A stretch of DNA of 45,822 bases from an uncultured Clostridia bacterium. Lineage in GTDB: Bacteria; Bacillota; Clostridia; Lachnospirales; CAG-274. The stretch covers positions 1 to 45,822 of the forward strand of contig CANQVZ010000015.1 in assembly GCA_947627425.1 (NCBI GenBank), read 5' to 3'. Below the pieces are notes generated by a model that did not search any database, had not been told where the DNA came from, and worked only from the letters and a program-made list of their open reading frames with translations. Position 1 is the first letter of the stretch. Each line of letters starts with the position of its first letter. Shown here one piece after another: positions 40,774 through 45,822 of the stretch. The position numbers were made by a program, and so were the translations under genes.

Positions 40774-42954
40774 ATGGTTAATTTAAGCTTTGAAAAGGTG
40801 TACTCAACGGATAGAAAAAATGAGAACTGCTATATAGGCATACCGTTAAAAAGAGGACTTCTCAAAAATACGGACACCGTGAGCGTGACGGACGGTGAGG
40901 GCGGGGAAACAGCCTCTCAGTCGAAGGCTACGGCGCTTTGGGATGACGGAAGCGTCAAGTGGCTTTTCACTCGCTTTGAGGCGGATATACCCGCCAATAA
41001 GGGCGCGGAATATGTGCTGCATACGGACAGAACGCCCCAAAAATACGAGGGCATAGCATATGAGGACGGCGTTGTGGACACGGGCTGTATGAAGGTGAAA
41101 TTGGCTCTTGGCGAAAGGCTTTTTGAATACATAGAGCTTGACGGCAGAAGATATAAAGGCTTAGTTAGTATGCCCGTCTTAAAGGACAAAAAGGGCAATG
41201 TATACACCGCCTGCACGGACGGCTGGGAAAGCCTTGAGGAGGGCGCTCTCACGGCTATACTCAGGGCAAAGGGATATTTTTGCCTGGGGGACAAGAAGGT
41301 ATACGCCTATGAAATAAAGCTTACATTCCACAGGAACAAGAGCGCATTTGAGCTTGGCTTGCGCTTGATAAACACCACCGACGAGGCGCTTGACATACAG
41401 AGCCTTGTCATAACGAGCAGGAACACCGGCGCGGGAGAGCTCAGAAATGCCACGGGCATATCCAACTACAAGACCAAATTCAAGGAGAGCGGCGGCGAGG
41501 AGCTTTTTACATATGTAGATGCGGAATATCTCAAATATGAGTCGAACGAGCACAACCCCGAAGTATATTACGGCACATTTTTCGGCGACATAACCGATGG
41601 CGAGATAGGCATAACGGGCTGTGTTTATCAGGCTCAGCAGAACTTTCCCAAAGCCGTGAGGACAAGGGGCGAGGAAATGGAAATAATGCTTGTGCCCGAG
41701 GGCATAGGGAGCGTCACAATGGAGCACGGCATGGCAAGGGAACAGAGAGTGCTTTATTATTTCCACTCTCCCGATGAGGACATACAGAGCATAAACAACA
41801 AGACCATAATTTATCAGATGCCCGACAAGCCTGCGGTAAGTCCGTCCGTTTTCAAGGCGGCGGGAGTTTTCCCGGATATTTTTGCCGATGGCTATAACTA
41901 TGATGTGGAATTTTTCATAATGACAAAGGCTGACGACCATGCGAGGGCGTACGGCATGATGAGCTGGGGCGACTGTCCCGACATGGGCTATACCGAGCAG
42001 GGCAGAGGCGGCAAAAACCTTGTGTGGGCAAATAACGAATACGACTATCCTCACGCCTGCGCCTTGCAGTATGCAAGAACGGGCACAAGGCGTTTTCTGG
42101 ACTATGTGATAGTGAATGCGGAGCACTGGATGGATGTGGATGTGTGCCATTACAGCAACGATCCGCTCATAATGGGCGGTCAGTACGAGCACACATGGCA
42201 CCATATACTTGGCAATAATGTGGTCTGCTCTCATCAGTGGGCGGAGGGACTTCTGGACTACTATCATTTCACGGGAAATAAGGACGCTCTCAACACTGCC
42301 ATAGGCATAGGCGAGAACATAGAGCGAATACTTGAAACTCCGCTTTTCGATAATCCCGGCGAGGCAAACGCAAGGGAAACGGGCTGGGCGCTCAGAACGC
42401 TCACGGCGCTTTATGTGGAAACAAACGATGAGCGCTGGCTCAAAAAATGCGACTGGATAGTCGGTCACTTCGAGCAGTGGGAACAAAAATACGGGCTTTG
42501 GCTTGCGCAATACACCGACAACACGGTGATAAGAGTTGTGTTCATGATAGCGGTAGCCGTGGGCAGCCTTATGCGCTATTACAGAGTGCGTCCGCAGCAG
42601 AAAATAAAGGACATGATATTGAGGGCTGTAAAGGACCTCTGCGACAATGCAAGGCTTGAAAACGGACTTTTCTACTACAAGGAGCTGCCCAGTCTCAAAA
42701 GGCTTGGCAACAATCCGCTCATATTGGAGGCGCTCACCATAGCCTATGAGCTTAGCGGCGATGAGGAATATATAAAGGCGGGCCTGCCCACGCTCAAATA
42801 TGTAATGACCTATAAGGCGGGCGGACCCAGCTTCAAAAAGACTATAGCAGAAAACAGCCTCATACAGGGCAGCGCAAGCACAAAGAGCTTTGCCCAGCTT
42901 ATGATACCCGTAACGGTATTCTATGTTGCGGCTGACAGATTGGGCTTGCTTTAA
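40774..42954 (+). CDS. PcRGLX/YetA-like exo-rhamnogalacturonan lyase (PL26-type), cytoplasmic
   Basis: The 726-residue protein has no signal peptide. Three regions fit the PcRGLX/YetA architecture: an N-terminal RIFT-barrel-like part (about 1-90, GIPLKRGLLKNTDTVSV), a central beta-sandwich (about 90-350) and a C-terminal alpha/alpha toroid (about 390-726) with NEYDYPHACALQYARTG, HWMDVDVCHYSNDP, YEHTWHHILG and NARETGWALRTLTALY. Fungal PcRGLX cleaves rhamnogalacturonan; the cytoplasmic location suggests action on imported pectin oligosaccharides. Assignment is from memory of the family pattern; I cannot name the catalytic residues. The start at 40774 follows AGGGAG; an in-frame ATG at 40726 has no clear site. 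It is divergent from an AraC regulator. Confidence 0.7.
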   Translation: MVNLSFEKVYSTDRKNENCYIGIPLKRGLLKNTDTVSVTDGEGGETASQSKATALWDDGSVKWLFTRFEADIPANKGAEYVLHTDRTPQKYEGIAYEDGVVDTGCMKVKLALGERLFEYIELDGRRYKGLVSMPVLKDKKGNVYTACTDGWESLEEGALTAILRAKGYFCLGDKKVYAYEIKLTFHRNKSAFELGLRLINTTDEALDIQSLVITSRNTGAGELRNATGISNYKTKFKESGGEELFTYVDAEYLKYESNEHNPEVYYGTFFGDITDGEIGITGCVYQAQQNFPKAVRTRGEEMEIMLVPEGIGSVTMEHGMAREQRVLYYFHSPDEDIQSINNKTIIYQMPDKPAVSPSVFKAAGVFPDIFADGYNYDVEFFIMTKADDHARAYGMMSWGDCPDMGYTEQGRGGKNLVWANNEYDYPHACALQYARTGTRRFLDYVIVNAEHWMDVDVCHYSNDPLIMGGQYEHTWHHILGNNVVCSHQWAEGLLDYYHFTGNKDALNTAIGIGENIERILETPLFDNPGEANARETGWALRTLTALYVETNDERWLKKCDWIVGHFEQWEQKYGLWLAQYTDNTVIRVVFMIAVAVGSLMRYYRVRPQQKIKDMILRAVKDLCDNARLENGLFYYKELPSLKRLGNNPLILEALTIAYELSGDEEYIKAGLPTLKYVMTYKAGGPSFKKTIAENSLIQGSASTKSFAQLMIPVTVFYVAADRLGLL

Positions 42955-42975
42955 ACACTCTCTTTGATGTATAAT
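42946..42975 (+). promoter_or_regulatory. Promoter for mnmG
   Basis: TTGCTT (42946-42951, inside the end of the lyase gene), 18 bases, then TATAAT (42970-42975), 34 bases before the mnmG start. Confidence 0.65.
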
Positions 42976-43009
42976 AGTTATGCTTATACATTTTACAAGA
43001 GGTGACAAA

Positions 43010-44887
43010 ATGAGTGATATATATACAGCGGGCGAGGCGGATATAGTTGTCATAGGCGCAGGACACGCGGGCTGCGAGGCGGCGCTTGCCTCCGCGCGCA
43101 TGGGACTTAAGACCATACTTTTTGCGCTCAATCTGGACAGCATAGCCATGATGCCGTGCAATCCGCACATAGGCGGAAGTTCAAAGGGACATCTTGTGCG
43201 CGAGATAGACGCTCTTGGCGGAGAAATGGGCAGGAATATAGACAAGACCTATATGCAGATAAAGATGCTCAACACGGGCAAGGGACCCGCAGTGTATTCT
43301 CTTAGGGCGCAGGCGGACAAGGCAAAGTACCACACGGAGATGAAAAGGGTGCTTGAAAACACCGACAATCTCCTCATAAGACAGGGTGAAATAGTCGATA
43401 TAATCACGGAAAACGGCAAAGTCACGGGCGTGGTGTCGGAGAGCAATGCGCTCTATCCCTGCAAGGCTGTCATAATATGCAGCGGCACTTACCTTAAGGC
43501 GCGCTGTCTTTACGGCGATACCATAATCGAGAGCGGACCGAACGGCTTGAGGCGTTCCGTGGGCTTGAGCGCCTGCCTTGAAAGGCTTGGCATAAAGCTT
43601 ATGCGCTACAAAACGGGCACTCCTGCAAGGGTGGACGCAAGGACTGTGGATGTTTCAAGGATGAAGCCTCAGCCGGGCGATGAAAAAATCGTGCCCTTTT
43701 CATTCGAGAACATAGGCAAGGACATTTCAAAGCCGCAGCACGACTGTTATCTCACATATACAAATGAAAAAACTCACGAAATAATAAGGGCAAATCTCGA
43801 CCGCTCTCCGCTCTATTCGGGAGTGATAGAGGGCACGGGACCCAGATACTGCCCGTCCATAGAGGACAAGGTGGTGCGCTTTGCGGATAAGGAAAGGCAT
43901 CAGCTCTTTGTGGAGCCCGAGGGCGGCGACACCAACGAGCTCTATATACAGGGCATGAGCTCATCACTTCCGGAGGATGTTCAGCTTGCCATGTACAGAA
44001 CTATTCCGGGACTTGAAAACGCGGAGTTCACAAGGACGGCTTATGCCATAGAATACGACTGCATAGACGCCAATCAGCTTAAGCTTACGCTCGAATTCAA
44101 GGACATAGCGGGACTTTTTTCCGCAGGACAGTTCAACGGCACAAGCGGATATGAGGAGGCTGCGGCGCAGGGCATTATAAGCGGTATAAACGCAGCCTGT
44201 TATGTCAGAGGCGAGGAGCCTCTTGTGCTGGACAGGAGCGAGGGCTATATAGGCGTGCTCATAGACGACATCGTTACCAAAAAGAGCCGTGAGCCCTACA
44301 GAATGATGACCTCAAGGGCGGAATACAGACTGCTTTTAAGGCAGGACAACGCCGATCTCAGGCTTACGGAATACGGCTATAAATACGGACTTATATCCGA
44401 GGAACGTTATAAGCATTTCAAGGAAAAGAAAAACGCCATAGAAAACGAAATGAAAAGGGTCGCAAGGGTGAATTTCCCGCCGAGCGAGGAGGTCAATTTG
44501 CTTCTTACCTCTCTTGGAAGCGCGCCTATCACAACGGGCGCCAATATGTGCGACATTATAAAGCGCCCCGAAATAACATACGATATGCTTGAAAGCATAG
44601 ACAAGGAAAGACCGAAATTGAGCGATGAGGTGCGCGAACAGGTCAATATACAGATAAAATACGAGGGCTATATTGCGCGCCAGATGGCTCAGGTGGAGGC
44701 ATTCAAAAAGCTTGAAGCCAAAAAAATACCCTCGGATATAGACTATGACAAGGTGATGGGACTTAGGATAGAGGCAAGACAGAAATTCAAGGATGTGTGC
44801 CCCGTCAATATAGGACAGGCAAGCCGTATAAGCGGCGTGAGCCCCGCCGATGTGAATATGCTGCTGGTGTATATGAATACGCTGTAA
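43010..44887 (+). CDS. mnmG: tRNA uridine-5-carboxymethylaminomethyl modification enzyme MnmG (GidA)
   Basis: With MnmE this FAD enzyme modifies the wobble uridine of several tRNAs. The 625-residue protein has the dinucleotide-binding motif [13 protein letters not shown] near the N terminus, [25 protein letters not shown], and the GidA pattern [29 protein letters not shown]. It also has [19 protein letters not shown] and the C-terminal MnmE-binding helical domain. The start at 43010 follows AAGAGGTGA; an in-frame ATG ten codons up is inside the leader. In most Firmicutes mnmG sits with mnmE and rsmG near the origin; here it is alone behind a lyase gene. Confidence 0.97.
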   Translation: MSDIYTAGEADIVVIGAGHAGCEAALASARMGLKTILFALNLDSIAMMPCNPHIGGSSKGHLVREIDALGGEMGRNIDKTYMQIKMLNTGKGPAVYSLRAQADKAKYHTEMKRVLENTDNLLIRQGEIVDIITENGKVTGVVSESNALYPCKAVIICSGTYLKARCLYGDTIIESGPNGLRRSVGLSACLERLGIKLMRYKTGTPARVDARTVDVSRMKPQPGDEKIVPFSFENIGKDISKPQHDCYLTYTNEKTHEIIRANLDRSPLYSGVIEGTGPRYCPSIEDKVVRFADKERHQLFVEPEGGDTNELYIQGMSSSLPEDVQLAMYRTIPGLENAEFTRTAYAIEYDCIDANQLKLTLEFKDIAGLFSAGQFNGTSGYEEAAAQGIISGINAACYVRGEEPLVLDRSEGYIGVLIDDIVTKKSREPYRMMTSRAEYRLLLRQDNADLRLTEYGYKYGLISEERYKHFKEKKNAIENEMKRVARVNFPPSEEVNLLLTSLGSAPITTGANMCDIIKRPEITYDMLESIDKERPKLSDEVREQVNIQIKYEGYIARQMAQVEAFKKLEAKKIPSDIDYDKVMGLRIEARQKFKDVCPVNIGQASRISGVSPADVNMLLVYMNTL

Positions 44888-44900
44888 AGACAAATATATG

Positions 44901-44924
44901 TATACTGTGTATTGACACTGTATA
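44901..44924. promoter_or_regulatory. Operator-like palindrome for the toxin-antitoxin operon
   Basis: TATACTGTGT-ATTG-ACACTGTATA is an inverted repeat with one mismatch per arm. It covers the -35 box (44912-44917), which is where a RelB/DinJ-type antitoxin would repress its own operon. Confidence 0.65.
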
Positions 44925-44940
44925 TAATATGTAGTATAAT
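44912..44940 (+). promoter_or_regulatory. Consensus sigma-A promoter of the toxin-antitoxin operon
   Basis: TTGACA (44912-44917), exactly 17 bases, then TATAAT (44935-44940), 18 bases before the antitoxin start. Both boxes match consensus perfectly, so expression should be strong unless repressed. The 5' leader would be only about 12 bases. Confidence 0.9.
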
Positions 44941-44958
44941 ATATTTGGAGGTGATTTT

Positions 44959-45216
44959 ATGTCGGCAGTGATAAGCTTAAGAATGGAAGATGAATTAAAG
45001 AAAGAATTTGAGGAAACCTGTTCGCAGCTCGGTATGAACATTACGACCGCCGTTACTATTTTTGCACTTAAAATGACCAGAGAAAAGCGTATTCCCTTTG
45101 AAGTGTCCATAGACCCGTTTTATTCCGAAAATAATATCGAATATCTTAAGAGAGTAATCAAGGATATTGAAAGCGGTAAAACAAAGCTCAAAGAACATGA
45201 GCTTGTTGAGGATTGA
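44959..45216 (+). CDS. RelB/DinJ-family antitoxin
   Basis: The 85-residue protein opens with the ribbon-helix-helix DNA-binding region (about 3-45: AVISLRMEDELKKEFEETCSQLGMNITTAVTIFALKMTRE). It ends with a charged segment (about 55-85) that should wrap the toxin. It pairs with the YoeB/Txe-type toxin gene that starts 2 bases after its stop. Antitoxin and complex usually repress the operon by binding an operator over the promoter; a fitting palindrome lies over the -35 box. A TTTGGAGGTG ribosome site precedes the ATG. Confidence 0.9.
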   Translation: MSAVISLRMEDELKKEFEETCSQLGMNITTAVTIFALKMTREKRIPFEVSIDPFYSENNIEYLKRVIKDIESGKTKLKEHELVED

Positions 45217-45218
45217 CC

Positions 45219-45476
45219 ATGAAAATACTGTGGGATGAACGTGCTTGGGAGGACTACCTTTATTGGCAGTCGCAGGACAAAAAGACGCTTAAAAGAATAA
45301 ATATGGTTATAAAGGATATTCAAAGGACACCGTTTGAGGGTATCGCTTCTCCGGAGCCTCTTAAGGGAGAATTAAGCGGATGGTGGAGCAGAAGAATAGA
45401 TGAAACAAATCGAATAGTTTATAAACCCGAAAGCGGATATATAATTATAGCTGCCTGCAAGGGACATTATAACTGA
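45219..45476 (+). CDS. YoeB/Txe-type mRNA interferase toxin
   Basis: The 85-residue protein aligns closely with YoeB along its length: MKILWDERAWEDYLYWQSQD at the start, then RTPFEGIASPEPLKGELSGWWSRRIDETNRIVY and the C-terminal IIAACKGHYN. The conserved Glu (EPLKG), Arg pair (SRRI) and terminal His-Tyr are present, so it should be an active ribosome-dependent mRNA endonuclease. The start at 45219 matches YoeB; the TTG two codons earlier overlaps the antitoxin stop. E. coli YoeB pairs with YefM, whereas here the partner is of the RelB/DinJ family. Confidence 0.93.
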   Translation: MKILWDERAWEDYLYWQSQDKKTLKRINMVIKDIQRTPFEGIASPEPLKGELSGWWSRRIDETNRIVYKPESGYIIIAACKGHYN

Positions 45477-45486
45477 ATATTTTGTG

Positions 45487-45511
45487 AAACAGCCCTGCGG
45501 GGCTGTTTTTT
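45487..45511 (+). terminator. Terminator of the toxin-antitoxin operon
   Basis: AACAGCCCTG and CGGGGCTGTT form a hairpin followed by TTTTTTG, 10 bases after the toxin stop. Confidence 0.85.
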
Positions 45512-45722
45512 GCGGGCGTGCAATGGCTGGTCGTTTTGTTTCGCAAAACTGCTCGCCCATGCAACCGAGGCACGCCCCTACAATATATATTGGATGTCTG
45601 CGAGGTTTCGCAGCTTGTCTGCCCCGCAGGGGCAGGAAGCGAAGAGCGAAACCCGAACAACCCCTTTACGCAACGAAGCTTAAGCAGTCCGTTAGCTTTG
45701 AGGCGTAAAGGTCGTCAAGGGG
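45512..45722. repeat. Noncoding, repeat-like sequence after the toxin gene
   Basis: GGGCGTGCAATG near 45515 and GGCACGCCCCTAC near 45570 form inverted ends of a small structured block. GGGCGTGCATTG also occurs at 11350, just before repeat copy A. CTGCCCCGCAGGGGCAG near 45618 is a further hairpin. Reading frames here show no protein-like sequence. It looks like another interspersed element, but no second full copy lies in the window. Confidence 0.45.
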
Positions 45723-45757
45723 TGTGGGGTGCCTCGAAAGCACCCCACGCTTTTTTT
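45723..45757 (+). terminator. Strong GC-rich hairpin with T-run near the window end
   Basis: GTGGGGTGC (45724-45732) pairs perfectly with GCACCCCAC (45740-45748), followed by GC and seven T. It is a terminator in form, though no gene ends close before it on the plus strand. The final 65 bases are A/T-rich and show nothing further. Confidence 0.7.
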
Positions 45758-45822
45758 GTTTCTTTTTTTTGCGAAAAAAAAGAAAGATAAAAATATAAAA
45801 TATAAAAAATATTTTTTTGCCT

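Noticed and set aside
41179..43245. Open reading frame of 688 codons on the minus strand, opposite the lyase gene
   Set aside because: It is codon-aligned with the lyase gene. TTA, CTA and TCA codons are rare in the sense gene, so its reverse frame lacks stops. The protein shows no family pattern and the sense gene is clearly real.
45484..45790. Overlapping short reading frames at the window end
   Set aside because: They run through hairpins and a terminator and show repeat-derived composition, not protein-like sequence.

Overview
The window looks like a chromosomal segment of an anaerobic, Gram-positive clostridium (Clostridia, probably a gut lineage). Several things point that way: strong Shine-Dalgarno sites (AGGAGG-like) before almost every gene, two T-box riboswitches, SpoVS, a FtsE-FtsX-M23 hydrolase cluster behind a CdaR/PucR-type regulator, [FeFe]-hydrogenases, a pyruvate:ferredoxin-type oxidoreductase, type-2 IleRS, and very frequent AUA (Ile) and AGA/AGG (Arg) codons. 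No rRNA, CRISPR array, phage or transposase gene was seen. Species identity cannot be read from the sequence alone.

Layout. 1-4424 (minus): cell-shape and division block, with a long coiled-coil ZapA-like protein, a U32 peptidase/RlhA-like protein and a SEDS (FtsW/RodA/SpoVE) glycosyltransferase cut by the window edge. 4730-11286 (plus): CdaR-type regulator, ftsE, ftsX with a large Ala/Gln/Thr-rich extracellular insert, a coiled-coil M23 endopeptidase, and a membrane-anchored beta-propeller protein. 11287-14168: a dispersed repeat, aroD, pepT, tRNA-Arg(CCG) and a MITE-like element. 14169-19714 (minus): class I fumarate hydratase, whose alpha and beta subunit genes are split by a three-gene polyprenyl-phosphate glycosylation cassette. 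19881-25897 (plus): T-box(Leu)-leuA, spoVS, an orphan FeoB-associated Cys-rich micropeptide, T-box(Ile)-ileS. 25939-27324 (minus): PrsA-like lipoprotein foldase and a His-rich DUF1292 protein.

27498-37480 is a hydrogen/ferredoxin region. nrdR is followed by a tight operon of a sensory (group C type) [FeFe]-hydrogenase with a PAS domain, a PP2C/SpoIIE-type phosphatase and a catalytic group B-type [FeFe]-hydrogenase. Next come putP and, on the other strand, a two-polypeptide 2-oxoacid:ferredoxin oxidoreductase (gamma-delta and alpha-beta fusions). A plausible logic is that the oxidoreductase reduces ferredoxin, the catalytic hydrogenase disposes of the electrons as H2, and the sensory hydrogenase reports H2 or redox state through the phosphatase. 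The oxidoreductase operon begins with a hairpin plus U-run that contains its own ribosome binding site.

37563-45476: an orphan ModA-like lipoprotein and coaBC (minus), a second copy of the dispersed repeat, a divergent pair of an AraC regulator and a PcRGLX/YetA-like (PL26-type) rhamnogalacturonan lyase, mnmG, and a RelB/DinJ-YoeB type toxin-antitoxin operon with a consensus promoter and an operator-like palindrome. The last 350 bases hold terminators and repeat-like noncoding sequence. The best candidates for unusual biology are the sensory hydrogenase-phosphatase-hydrogenase operon, the RBS-containing terminator hairpin before the oxidoreductase, the split fumarase operon, and the FtsX insert.
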